Source: Telluria antibiotica
GTDB lineage: Bacteria > Pseudomonadota > Gammaproteobacteria > Burkholderiales > Burkholderiaceae_D
Assembly (NCBI RefSeq): GCF_011682055.1
Contig: NZ_JAAQOM010000001.1
Location: 1 to 64,000, forward strand
DNA length: 64,000 nucleotides
Direction: 5' to 3'
The notes under the pieces were generated by a model, which saw only the letters and a list, made by a program, of their open reading frames with translations, did no database searches and had not been told where the DNA came from. Below, piece by piece: positions 53,168-62,140 of the stretch; position 1 is the first letter of the stretch; every line of letters starts with the position of its first letter. A program made the position numbers and the translations under genes.

Positions 53168-54088
53168 ATGAAACTCGCCGCCGGCGCGTTGCTGGCCGCT
53201 GCCGCCGGTCTCGCCGTCGCGGCGCCCACGGCCGTGATCCCGCTGTGGCCCGAAGGCGTGCCGGACGCGAAGCCCGGCCTGGGCCCGGAGCGCGTCGACG
53301 ACGGCCGCGTGGCCAACGTCAGCGAACCGACGCTGACCATGTACGGCCCCGCCGTCGACCGGCCGAACGGCACGGCCGTCATCGTCTGCCCGGGTGGCGG
53401 CTACGTGCGGCTGTCGATGCAGCGCGAAGGCGAGCAATACGCGGCGTGGCTCGGCACCCTCGGCGTCACCACGTTCGTGCTGAAGTATCGCATGCAGGAA
53501 TTCGGCCATCCGGCGCCGCTGCGCGACGTGCTGCGCGCCGTGCGCCTCGTGCGCGCCAACGCCGCCACGTACCGCATCCGGCCCGACCGCGTCGGCGTGA
53601 TGGGCAGCTCGGCCGGCGGCCACCTCGCGGCCAGCGCCGGCACCCTGTTCGACCATCCGCTCGGGCGTACCGGTGCGGAGCTGGACAAGGTCAGCGCCCG
53701 GCCGGACTTCCTCATGCTGCTGTACCCCGTGATCACGATGGACGGCCCGGCCGTGCATGCGGGCTCGCGCAAGGCACTGTTGGGCAGCAATCCGGCGGCG
53801 GAAGCGATCCGCCTGATGTCGGTGGACACGCAGGTGACGTCGGCCACCCCACCCACCCTGCTGATCCACACGCAGGAAGACGGCACGGTCCCCGTCGAGA
53901 ACAGCATCCTGTTCTACCAGGCGCTCACGCGGGCGAAGGTGCCGGCGGAGATGTACCTGTTCGAGCACGGCGGGCACGGCATGGGGATGCGCGCGGGTCT
54001 CGGCACCTCGTCCGACTGGCCGAAGCGTGCGGAGGAATGGCTGAAGGCGCGGGGTCTGCTGGACCCGGCGTCCGCTCACGGCAGGTGA
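53168..54088 (+). CDS. Secreted alpha/beta-hydrolase esterase
   Basis: The 306-residue product has a signal peptide (AAAAGLAVAAPTAV, about 1-22), the oxyanion motif CPGGGYVRLS, the nucleophile GSSAGGHLAAS and HTQEDGTVPVE plus EHGGHGMG for the Asp and His of the triad. It resembles BD-FAE/Axe-type carbohydrate acetyl- or feruloylesterases. The start at 53168 was chosen over 53135 because CAGGAG sits before it. It overlaps the convergent rhaM gene by 13 bp. Together with CE12 domains it would deacetylate pectin. Confidence 0.88.
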   Translation: MKLAAGALLAAAAGLAVAAPTAVIPLWPEGVPDAKPGLGPERVDDGRVANVSEPTLTMYGPAVDRPNGTAVIVCPGGGYVRLSMQREGEQYAAWLGTLGVTTFVLKYRMQEFGHPAPLRDVLRAVRLVRANAATYRIRPDRVGVMGSSAGGHLAASAGTLFDHPLGRTGAELDKVSARPDFLMLLYPVITMDGPAVHAGSRKALLGSNPAAEAIRLMSVDTQVTSATPPTLLIHTQEDGTVPVENSILFYQALTRAKVPAEMYLFEHGGHGMGMRAGLGTSSDWPKRAEEWLKARGLLDPASAHGR

Positions 54089-54402
54089 AACACGCGGCGC
54101 AGCGCCCACTCGCGGGGCCGGTTGTCCGGCGCCACGTCCATCAGCGGCGCCATGTGGTCCCACCAGCGCCGCATGACGGGGTGCTCGGGCAGCGCGCCGA
54201 TCGCGTGCCCGGGCCGCAGCTTCAGCACGGCGAACAGCTGCAACGTATCCTCATCGAGGAAGATCGAATAATCGTGGATGCCGGATGCGCGCAGCAGGTC
54301 CGCGAGCTCGGGCCAGATGGCATCATGGCGACGCTCGTACTCCACCACGTTGCCGGGCTTCAGGCGCATGACGAATGCGCGGGTCTCAAACTGCTCGCTC
54401 AT
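54076..54402 (-). CDS. rhaM: L-rhamnose mutarotase
   Basis: The 108-residue protein shows the RhaM pattern: RAFVMRLKPGNVVEYERRHDAIWPELADLL, HDYSIFLDEDTLQLFAVLKL and MRRWWDHMAPLMDVAPDNRP. It interconverts alpha and beta L-rhamnose in the cytoplasm. The catalytic His of ERRHDAIW and the Tyr of HDYSIF are present. Its ATG overlaps the upstream GH105 stop (ATGA). It is the last gene of the rha operon. Confidence 0.94.
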   Translation of the reverse strand: MSEQFETRAFVMRLKPGNVVEYERRHDAIWPELADLLRASGIHDYSIFLDEDTLQLFAVLKLRPGHAIGALPEHPVMRRWWDHMAPLMDVAPDNRPREWALRRVFHLP

Positions 54403-55604
54403 CGCGGGCCTCCCTGTGCCATGCGCTTCAGCTCCGCCGCCGCCAGCATGACGCCGCCGACGCCGTAGTCGTAGCTCGACGTGGGCCGGTAATACGCCGG
54501 CTCCGCGCCGGTCTGCTGGATATTGCCGACGCGGCCATCCGCGTACACGTTCTTCAGGATGCCGGCCCAGGCCTTGGCGATCACGGGACGGTAGCGGGCG
54601 CCGTCCAGCAGGCCGTGGTTCACGCCGTACGCCATGCCGTACACGAACAAGGCGGACCCGGAAATCTCCGGCAGCGGGTACGACGCCGGGTCGAGCAGGC
54701 CCGCGTGCCACAGGCCGTCCGCTCCCTGCAGCGACGCGAGCCTGTCCGCCATCTCGCGCAGCTGCGTCACGTAAAAGCCGCGCTGCGGATCGTCGGCCGG
54801 CACGTCGTCCAGCACGCGCGCCAGGCCGCCCATCACCCAGCCTTCGCCGCGCGACCAGAAGACCTTCTTGCCGTTCGGCTCGCGCTTCGTCTTGTAGCCC
54901 GCGTCGCGCGCGTACAGGTGCTCGTCCTGGTCGTACAGCTGGTCGTACGTGCGCTTCCAGTTCACGTGCATGTAGTCGAGGTATTTGCGCTCGCCCGTCG
55001 CGCGGTACATCTTCGCCCACACCGGGGGCGCCATGAACAGCGCGTCGCACCACCACCACGGGATGCGGGCATCGTTCGGCTTGACCGTCGCCAGCGGCAG
55101 CAGGTCGTCCATCTCCGCCTTCGTCAGCCGCAGCATGCCGGGATTCTTCTCTTGGAAGTACAGGTCGAGGTAGGTCTGCGCGATCGACAGGTCGTCCGCG
55201 TTCGGCAGGCGGTCGCGTTCCTGGAAATCGAAATGGCGCGCCATCGCGAGCATCGCGTCGCGGTAGCGCGGGTCGCCGGTCGCGTCGGATGCGGCCATGA
55301 AGCCCGTGTACATCACGCTCTCCGTCCAGAGGCGCGAAAAGTATGGCTGCGCGCGCGCCAGCTGCCAGTCGGCCACACGGCGCAATACCTTGTCGATGGC
55401 GGCGGGCGTCAGCTCGGGCGACAGGTCCGTCGCGAGCGGCCCCGCATCGACCGGCGCATCGCCGAAATGGCGCGCCACGTCCTTGTCGATGACGGCCTGC
55501 ATCGCGGGCGTGGGCAACGGGTACGCCGGGGCGGTCTGCGCGAACGCCGGCAGCGCCAGCGCGGTGCCGGCCGCCAGCAGCGAATGTCGTAATGTCTTTT
55601 TCAA
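54399..55604 (-). CDS. Secreted GH105 unsaturated rhamnogalacturonyl hydrolase
   Basis: The 401-residue protein has a signal peptide (SLLAAGTALALPAFAQT) and GH105 motifs: WTESVMYTGFMAASDATGDPRY, NADDLSIAQTYLDLY, WWWCDALFMAPPVWAKM (catalytic Asp in CDALF), SRGEGWVMGGLARVL and LPEISGSALFVYGMAYGVN. It resembles YteR/RhiN and would remove the unsaturated galacturonic acid end from rhamnogalacturonan oligomers. The likely start is TTG at 55604, which gives a proper signal peptide; an upstream GTG at 55646 would overlap the GH106 gene. Its coding end is coupled to rhaM. Confidence 0.9.
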   Translation of the reverse strand: MKKTLRHSLLAAGTALALPAFAQTAPAYPLPTPAMQAVIDKDVARHFGDAPVDAGPLATDLSPELTPAAIDKVLRRVADWQLARAQPYFSRLWTESVMYTGFMAASDATGDPRYRDAMLAMARHFDFQERDRLPNADDLSIAQTYLDLYFQEKNPGMLRLTKAEMDDLLPLATVKPNDARIPWWWCDALFMAPPVWAKMYRATGERKYLDYMHVNWKRTYDQLYDQDEHLYARDAGYKTKREPNGKKVFWSRGEGWVMGGLARVLDDVPADDPQRGFYVTQLREMADRLASLQGADGLWHAGLLDPASYPLPEISGSALFVYGMAYGVNHGLLDGARYRPVIAKAWAGILKNVYADGRVGNIQQTGAEPAYYRPTSSYDYGVGGVMLAAAELKRMAQGGPR

Positions 55605-55629
55605 GATCCGGTCCTGTTCTGCGAAATGA

Positions 55630-58314
55630 TCATCGTGTGGCCGCACCCATGAGCTTCACGGGGCCAAGCAGGCCGGAAGGCTGCGGCGCGATCAAAGCGG
55701 TATCCTGGGGCACGAAGCGCTGGCCGTAGCGGGCGGACAGCAGCCGGTAGTCCGGCAGCGCGCGGCCTGCCAGCACGTTCAGCGCCGAATTACCCACGCG
55801 GACTTCGATGCGGTTGCGGCCAGGCCGCAGCAGGCCCGTCACGTCGACGGCATACGGCGGATGCCAGACGGCGCCCGCATGGCGGCCGTTCACCCAGACT
55901 TGCGCCGCTTCGCGAACCGGGCTGTCGAACATGGCCCGCATGCCCGCCGGGACCTTGGGCGTCGTCGCCAGCGGCGTGCCGGAGCCGAAGTCCAGCACGA
56001 GCCGCGCCAACGCCAATTGGGCCGCCGTCAAGTCGACCTCCTTCTCGTACGTGGCGACGCCCGAGAAGTAACGCGTGGCGTCGACGTCGGTCCACGAACG
56101 CAGCGTGTCGAGCCGCTGCGCCTTGTCCTGGCCCGGGAAGCGCAGCGTCCAGCCGCGGCCCAGGTCCGCGACTTCCGTCGTCGCGGCGACGGGCGCGGGC
56201 ACTGCCGGTAACGCATCGGCCAGCACCAGCACGCGCGATTCGTACGGCGCCAGGTCGAGCCGCGCAGGCAAGACGGCCGCCGTCATGCGACCGCTGTCCG
56301 GATCGAGCCATGCGGCCGCCTTCCGCTGGGCCGCGAAGCTCGCCTGCGCGTGCACGGGGTGATTGCTCGTGTTGGCGATGAAGTAAAGGTCCGCGTCGGC
56401 CAGCTTGCGCCGCACGAAGCCCACGTCCGCCACCTGCGCGGACAAGCGCATGTCCGGCGCGAGCACGGCCGTCAATGCGGCGCCGACGGCATCGTCGTCC
56501 GCGACGACGCGCACGTTCGGATGCGCGAACAAGGCCTGCGCTTGCGCGGCGACCGTTGCGGACACGCGCGCCGCGTCGAGCCAACCGGGCGCCAGCGACG
56601 GCGGGCCGCCCACCGCGACGATCCTGCCGCCCCCGCGCACATACTCGGCAAGTTTGTCGAGGACGGCGGGTGCGAGCCGCGTCACGTGCGGCATCACGAG
56701 GACGGGATGGCGCACGCCCAGCGCGAGGATCGCATCGGCGTCGATGTAGTCGAGGTTCTGGCCCGCGTCGAGGATCCGGCCCGTGAGCGCCGGCGTTACG
56801 TATTTATGCATCTCGGCCGACAGCGACACCTTGCCGGGCACGAGCGACGCGTAGACGTCGTCGTTCGGCAGCAGCACGGCGACCTGGTTCGCGGGCTCGC
56901 CCTGGCGCATCAGCCAGCTCATGCGGGTCAGATAGCCCGTCACCTCGGGCATCACGTTCCACCACGGGTTGTGGTCGTCGAACACGGCCGCCGCGTAGAA
57001 CGCATAGCCGGGTTCCGGCGTGCCGGGCGGCGTGTACGGCCAGCCGTGGCCCACGAACTGGTTCACGCCCTGCAGCAGCATGCGGTCCGCTTCCGCCTTC
57101 ATGTCCAGTGGCGTGGCGGCGAACGCGGGCGAATGGAGCCACGTCCACGTCTCGGCCGAGATCACGGCGCGGCCGTACAGGTGGCCGGCCGATGTCGCGA
57201 GGCGCGTGAACGAGAATTCGCGGAACTGCGGCCCCTCGCCTTCCGGCAGCGCGACGAGGCGGGTGCTGGACAACGACACGGCCGGTTCACCATACGTCTG
57301 CGAGCGAAAGCGGGTGCCGTGCGCGCGCGCCCAGTCGTCGATCGGTGTCAGGTAGCGCTCGTTGGCGAGTTCCGTCTGCGTCAGCGCCCAGTCGCGGCGG
57401 ACGGCGGCGGCGTCCGGGCCCTGCCCCGTGAACACGGCCGGCAGGTGCGGCACGATGTCGTAGCCGCGGCGCTTCCTGAATTCCGCGGCAAAGTCGTCGG
57501 TCCAGTCGGTGTTGTAGACCTCGAGGCTGTCCGAGAACACGGCATACGGCGGCGTGTCGCCGAACGCCTTCAACAACGGTTCGGCGACCGTCGCCAGGTG
57601 ATGGTCGACCGCATTGCGGCTCAGGTGGTCGAGCACGAAGCCTTCCGCGCCCAGCGCCGCGCGCTTGACCTGCTGGCCCGTGCGACTCGCGATGTAGGCG
57701 ACGACCTTGCGTGGCATGTTCGCAGGCGCGATCGGCGCGCGGCCATCGAGGCCGGCCCGCAGCGCGATCGGCGTCAATGCGGCGGGATCGACGGCCGTGC
57801 CGACGAACGCGGCGATCAGCGTTTCGCCATTCGTCACGGCCGGCAGCGCAACGCTCGTCGCGCTGGCAGCCACCTCGACGACGGCCTGGCGCAGCCGCGC
57901 CGCCGCGTGATCGACGGTGACATGCGGCCCGCCGTACGGCCAGCCACTCGCCAACGTCATGTCGACGCGCATGCCGTTCGCGCGGCCCGTCCTGTTGGCG
58001 AACGCCACGGCGTCGAGGAAGTCAGGGGACAGGTACGGCACGTTGCGGATGCCGCGCGCGGCATCGTCCAGTGCCATCGGATAGACGGGCTGGATCTCGA
58101 AACCGCCGATACCGCCCGCCTTCATCGCGAGGATCTCGCGTTCCAGCTCGGGTTTCTGGACGGCGGGGCCGAACCACCACCAGCGCATCATCGGGCGGGC
58201 ATCGGGCGGCGGCGCCTGGAGATGGGCCGCCACGTCGGCGAAGGTCGTCGACGGCGTGGCGGCGTGCGCGGCGAACGCGCACGACAGGACCGCAGCCAGC
58301 AAGGGATTGCGCAT
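55630..58314 (-). CDS. Secreted alpha-L-rhamnosidase, GH106
   Basis: The 894-residue protein has a signal (LSCAFAAHAATPS, about 1-19) and the GH106 pattern: PMMRWWWFGPAVQKPELEREI near residue 40, TLASGWPYGGPHVT, FSDSLEVYNTDWTDDFAAEF, SAETWTWLHSPAF and LLQGVNQFVGHGWPYTP. The two glutamates in SLEVY and AETWTW match expected active-site positions. It would release terminal L-rhamnose in the periplasm. The ATG at 58314 lies 14 bp after rhaI, and its gene is third in the rha operon. Confidence 0.9.
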   Translation of the reverse strand: MRNPLLAAVLSCAFAAHAATPSTTFADVAAHLQAPPPDARPMMRWWWFGPAVQKPELEREILAMKAGGIGGFEIQPVYPMALDDAARGIRNVPYLSPDFLDAVAFANRTGRANGMRVDMTLASGWPYGGPHVTVDHAAARLRQAVVEVAASATSVALPAVTNGETLIAAFVGTAVDPAALTPIALRAGLDGRAPIAPANMPRKVVAYIASRTGQQVKRAALGAEGFVLDHLSRNAVDHHLATVAEPLLKAFGDTPPYAVFSDSLEVYNTDWTDDFAAEFRKRRGYDIVPHLPAVFTGQGPDAAAVRRDWALTQTELANERYLTPIDDWARAHGTRFRSQTYGEPAVSLSSTRLVALPEGEGPQFREFSFTRLATSAGHLYGRAVISAETWTWLHSPAFAATPLDMKAEADRMLLQGVNQFVGHGWPYTPPGTPEPGYAFYAAAVFDDHNPWWNVMPEVTGYLTRMSWLMRQGEPANQVAVLLPNDDVYASLVPGKVSLSAEMHKYVTPALTGRILDAGQNLDYIDADAILALGVRHPVLVMPHVTRLAPAVLDKLAEYVRGGGRIVAVGGPPSLAPGWLDAARVSATVAAQAQALFAHPNVRVVADDDAVGAALTAVLAPDMRLSAQVADVGFVRRKLADADLYFIANTSNHPVHAQASFAAQRKAAAWLDPDSGRMTAAVLPARLDLAPYESRVLVLADALPAVPAPVAATTEVADLGRGWTLRFPGQDKAQRLDTLRSWTDVDATRYFSGVATYEKEVDLTAAQLALARLVLDFGSGTPLATTPKVPAGMRAMFDSPVREAAQVWVNGRHAGAVWHPPYAVDVTGLLRPGRNRIEVRVGNSALNVLAGRALPDYRLLSARYGQRFVPQDTALIAPQPSGLLGPVKLMGAATR

Positions 58315-58328
58315 GCAACGAACCCCGC

Positions 58329-59624
58329 TCACACGATGCCGCTGCTGCTTGCCCCCGCCTTGGCCGGCCGGCTCGCGGCCACCTTGTCCCGGTAACCGCT
58401 CGTCCGGTAGCACGCCACCGGATCGGCCGCACCGCCCGCGCGCACGCGCGCCATCGCGAGGATGGGCGAGACGTCCGTGCGGAACGCCGTCTTCAGCGCC
58501 TGCGCCGACAGCAGCACGTCGTTCGCCTCCTGCAACTCGGCCAGGCGTGCACGGTCGACCAGCGCCGCCTGTACGTACGCGCGCTGCACTTCGACGGCGC
58601 TGTTCATCAGGCTTTCGATCGGGTCCGTCACGTTGTGCGACTGGTCCAGCATGTACGCCGGCTGGAAGGCGGCGCCGTCGCGCTGCGCCGCATCGGCCAG
58701 CTCGTTGAAGACCAGGAACAGCTGGAACGGATTGATGGAGCCGGAATCGAGGTCGTCGTCGCCGTATTTACTGTCGTTGAAGTGGAAGCCGCCCAGCTTG
58801 CCGAATTGCGCGAGGCGCGCGACGATCATCTCGATGTTCGTGTTCGGCGCGTGGTGGCCCAGGTCCACGAGGCATTTCGCCTTCGGGCCCAGCGTCGTCG
58901 CGCACGCGAAGCTCGTGCCCCAGTCGGCGATCGTCGTCGCGTAGAACGCCGGCTCGAACAGCTTGTGCTCGATGAAGACGTTCCAGTCGTCCGGCAGCGC
59001 GGCGTAGATGGCGCGCATGCTGTCCAGGTAGCGTTCCAGCGCGCCGCGCAGATTGCTCTGGCCGGGGAAGTTGGCGCCGTCGCCGACCCAGACCGTCAGC
59101 GCCTTCGAGCCAAGCGCGCGCCCCAGCTCGATGCAATCGATGTTGTGCGCGACGGCCTGCGCGCGCGTCGCGGCACTCCCCGCCGTCAGGCTGCCGTATT
59201 TATACGTGTGTTCCTGGCCCTGCTGGTCCTGGAACGTGTTCGAGTTGACGGCGTCGAACGCGAGCCCGAGGTCGTCCGCCTTCTGGCGCAGCTCCTTCGC
59301 ATCCGTTGGCCTATCCCACGGGAAGTGCGGCGACACCGATGGCGTCGCCCGCGTCAGCTGGTGGATGACGGCACAATCGTCCAGCTTCTCGAACACGTTG
59401 CGCGGCTCGCCGCGGCCGGGGAAGCGCGCGAAGCGGGTGCCGCCCGTGCCCACGCCCCAGCTGGGCACGGCGACGGCGAAGCGCTGCGCGAGCGTCGTCA
59501 ATACCTCGATGTCCTGGCCGCGGCGCGCCAGCATGCCGCCCAGCGCGTCGTAGTCGGCCTGCAGCTGGGCCGCGAGCTTGTCGTTGTGGTCCGCTACCTG
59601 CGCGGCGTCGATGAGGGTCGTCAT
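58329..59624 (-). CDS. rhaI: L-rhamnose isomerase (RhaI type)
   Basis: The 431-residue cytoplasmic isomerase converts L-rhamnose to L-rhamnulose. Motifs fit the Pseudomonas stutzeri-type enzyme rather than E. coli RhaA: SWGVGTGGTRFARFPG, VWVGDGANFPGQSN, IEHKLFEPAFYATTIADWGTS, LVDLGHHAPNTNIEMI and GFHFNDSKYGDDDLDSGSINPFQLFL, which hold the manganese ligands. CAGGAGA precedes the start. It follows the bifunctional aldolase gene by 65 bp. Confidence 0.95.
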   Translation of the reverse strand: MTTLIDAAQVADHNDKLAAQLQADYDALGGMLARRGQDIEVLTTLAQRFAVAVPSWGVGTGGTRFARFPGRGEPRNVFEKLDDCAVIHQLTRATPSVSPHFPWDRPTDAKELRQKADDLGLAFDAVNSNTFQDQQGQEHTYKYGSLTAGSAATRAQAVAHNIDCIELGRALGSKALTVWVGDGANFPGQSNLRGALERYLDSMRAIYAALPDDWNVFIEHKLFEPAFYATTIADWGTSFACATTLGPKAKCLVDLGHHAPNTNIEMIVARLAQFGKLGGFHFNDSKYGDDDLDSGSINPFQLFLVFNELADAAQRDGAAFQPAYMLDQSHNVTDPIESLMNSAVEVQRAYVQAALVDRARLAELQEANDVLLSAQALKTAFRTDVSPILAMARVRAGGAADPVACYRTSGYRDKVAASRPAKAGASSSGIV

Positions 59625-59689
59625 TCTGTCTCCTGTTCGTCGGCGGCACCGCGCCCTGCGGCGCCGCTCATCTTATTCGTACTGTTCGA

Positions 59690-61798
59690 TTATCGCGTGA
59701 AAGCGGCCGCGTTGCCCGCGTCGACGTTCAGCACATTGCCCGTGCTCTTGCCGGACTTGTCGCTCGCGAAGAAATACACGGCTTCCGCGATATCTTCCGG
59801 GAAGACGCTCTTCTTCAACATGCTGCGCTTGCGGTAGAACTCCTCGACGTCGTCCGCGCCGATCTTGTTCGATGCCGCGCGCTCTTCCTTCCACTTGCCG
59901 TCCCAGATGCGCGAACCGCGGATGACGGCGTCCGGATTGACGACGTTGACGCGGATACCGTGTTCCGCCCCTTCCAGCGCGATGCAGCGCGCCAGGTGGA
60001 TCTCGGCCGCCTTCGCCGTGCAGTACGCCGATGCGCCGGCGGACGCCACGAGGCCATTCTTGCTGCCCACGAAGACGATGCTGCCGCCCAGCTGTTGACG
60101 CTTCATGATCTGGAACGCGTTGCGGCTCACGAGGAAGTAGCCGGTGACGAGGATGTCCTGGTTGCGCTTCCACACTTCCAGCGACGTCTCGTCCAGCGGC
60201 GCGGCGGACGCGATGCCCGCGTTCGACACCAGCAGGTCGACGCCGCCGAAGCGCAACGCCGTCGCGGACAGGATGCCGGCCACGTCGTCCTCGCTCGTGA
60301 TGTTCGCCTGCACCGTCGCCACGCCGTCCTTGCCCGCCACCTTGACGAGGTTCTGACGCGCCTCTTCCAGCGCGTCGCCGTCGATATCCGTGAGCATCAC
60401 GCACGCGCCTTCCTGCAGCAACTGGCGCGCCACGGCCTGGCCGATGCCGCCGGCGCCGCCCGTCACGAGGGCGATGCGGCCCGCAAGGCTCTTCGGCTTC
60501 GGCATGCGCTGGAGCTTCGCCTCTTCGAGCAGCCAGTACTCGATGTCGAACGCTTCCTGTTCCGGCAGGCCGACGTATTCATCGACACCGTTCGCGCCGC
60601 GCATCACGTTGATCGCATTGACGTAGAACTCGCCGGCGATGCGCGCCGTTGCCTTGTCCTTCGCGAACGACAGCATGCCCACGCCCGGGATCAGGTAGAT
60701 GATCGGATTCGCGTCACGGACCTTCGGGGAATTCGACCGCTTGCAGCGCTCGTAATATGCGGTGTAGTCGGCGCGGTAATCGCTCAGCGCCTGATCGAGT
60801 CCGCTCACGAGGCGATCGAAGTCGGGCGCGGCCGGATCGAAATCGAGCACCAGCGGGCGGATCTTCGTACGCAGGAAATGGTCGGGGCACGAGGTCCCGA
60901 GCGCCGCCAGCGGCGCGAGGCCGGCGCTGCAGACGAATTCCAGCACGGCGTCGGCATCGTCGAAGTGCCCCAATTTGTATTCCTGCTGGCTGATCTTCCC
61001 GCGCAGCAGGGGCATCAGGCGCGCGGCCAGCGCCGCGCGCTCGGCTGCCGGCAGCGGCTGCGCGACCTGGCCGCCGAACACGGGCTGCCTGACGTTCGCG
61101 GCAAGCCACTCGTCGGCGCGCTTGATCATCGCGAGCGTCGTCTCGTAGCACGACTTCGCCGTATCGCCCCACGTGAACAGGCCGTGGCCTTCGAGGATGA
61201 TGCCTTTCAGGTGCGGCTGTTCCCGCGACAGCTTTTCCAGTTTCAGCCCGAGGTCGTAGCCGGGACGCTGCCACGGCAGCCATCCCAGTTCGCCCTCGAA
61301 GATCTTTTCCGTCAGCGCGCGGCTGTTCTTGCAGGCGGCGATCGCGATCACGGCGTCCGGGTGCATGTGGTCGACGTGCCTGCGGTCGATGTAGGCATGC
61401 AGCGGCGTGTCGATCGACGCGGCGCGCGGATTCAGGTCGAACGTGCAGTGCGGCAGGTAGCCGACCATCTCGTCCTCGTGCTCCAGGCCGCGGTAACGCC
61501 CTTTCAATGCCTGCAGCTTGTCCATGTACAGCGTCGAGAAGCCGTCCAGCCTGATCGAACCCAGGTCGCCGCCCGAGCCTTTCACCCACAGCACGTCGAC
61601 TTGCGCGCCCGTGAGCGGATCGGTCATCGCGATCTTGGCCGAGGTATTGCCGCCGCCGAAGTTCGTGATGCGCAGGTCGGAACCGAGCAGGTTGGAACGG
61701 TACAGCAGCAGTTCCGGCTCGCTCAGCGCAGCCGCGTGCTGGTCGTCCCAGCGTGACGTGATCGGTTCCTTGTGCTTCGTGTCGCTCGGTGCACCCAT
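59690..61798 (-). CDS. rhaD: Bifunctional rhamnulose-1-phosphate aldolase/lactaldehyde dehydrogenase
   Basis: The 702-residue fusion has an N-terminal class II aldolase (about 25-420; LHAYIDRRHVDHMHPDAVIAIAACK, GIILEGHGLFTWG with metal histidines) and a C-terminal SDR (about 435-700; TGGAGGIGQAVA, SNAG, SAYCTAKAAEIH with Tyr and Lys). It cleaves rhamnulose 1-phosphate to dihydroxyacetone phosphate and L-lactaldehyde and then oxidises or reduces the aldehyde. GGAGA precedes the ATG. It starts the rha operon, divergent from the DeoR gene. Also called RhaE or RhaEW in some genomes. No kinase gene lies in the window. Confidence 0.95.
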   Translation of the reverse strand: MGAPSDTKHKEPITSRWDDQHAAALSEPELLLYRSNLLGSDLRITNFGGGNTSAKIAMTDPLTGAQVDVLWVKGSGGDLGSIRLDGFSTLYMDKLQALKGRYRGLEHEDEMVGYLPHCTFDLNPRAASIDTPLHAYIDRRHVDHMHPDAVIAIAACKNSRALTEKIFEGELGWLPWQRPGYDLGLKLEKLSREQPHLKGIILEGHGLFTWGDTAKSCYETTLAMIKRADEWLAANVRQPVFGGQVAQPLPAAERAALAARLMPLLRGKISQQEYKLGHFDDADAVLEFVCSAGLAPLAALGTSCPDHFLRTKIRPLVLDFDPAAPDFDRLVSGLDQALSDYRADYTAYYERCKRSNSPKVRDANPIIYLIPGVGMLSFAKDKATARIAGEFYVNAINVMRGANGVDEYVGLPEQEAFDIEYWLLEEAKLQRMPKPKSLAGRIALVTGGAGGIGQAVARQLLQEGACVMLTDIDGDALEEARQNLVKVAGKDGVATVQANITSEDDVAGILSATALRFGGVDLLVSNAGIASAAPLDETSLEVWKRNQDILVTGYFLVSRNAFQIMKRQQLGGSIVFVGSKNGLVASAGASAYCTAKAAEIHLARCIALEGAEHGIRVNVVNPDAVIRGSRIWDGKWKEERAASNKIGADDVEEFYRKRSMLKKSVFPEDIAEAVYFFASDKSGKSTGNVLNVDAGNAAAFTR

Positions 61799-61959
61799 TC
61801 AAAATTCTCCATATGCGTTGTGTGTCGTCGCCGGACGGCGATCCCGTCTCCTTCGCCCGTGCCGTGGCGGACCACGGTCGCGGCATCCGGCACAGTAGAA
61901 TTCAGCGGGCCAAGGGGTGTCAACGCGGAACCGATCAACATCGTGACCAAGAACGATTT

Positions 61960-62026
61960 AATCATCAGGTTGATCGAAACGCGCATTTCGCGGCATCGGG
62001 GCGGCCAAATAATCAACCGTTTGATC
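61960..62026. promoter_or_regulatory. Two copies of an inverted operator motif between rhaD and deoR-type gene
   Basis: AATCA-N5-TTGATC occurs at 61960-61975 and again at 62011-62026, start to start 51 bp, close to five helix turns. A further half-site GATCAA lies at 61933-61938. The layout in the divergent gap suits DNA looping by the DeoR-family repressor encoded next door. Confidence 0.6.
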
Positions 62027-62035
62027 ATTTAACGA

Positions 62036-62064
62036 TTGACGCACTGTTAACTCCTCATTACTCT
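62036..62064 (+). promoter_or_regulatory. Promoter candidate for the DeoR-type gene
   Basis: TTGACG (62036-62041) and TACTCT (62059-62064) with a 17-bp spacer lie about 77 bp before the ATG, directly after the second operator copy. The -35 is strong and the -10 weak. Confidence 0.4.
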
Positions 62065-62140
62065 TTTTCCCACACAACGCGACCAACGGTACGACGTTGT
62101 CAGGCCGCTTCACAAAAACAGACGGCATCAGGAGGAGACA

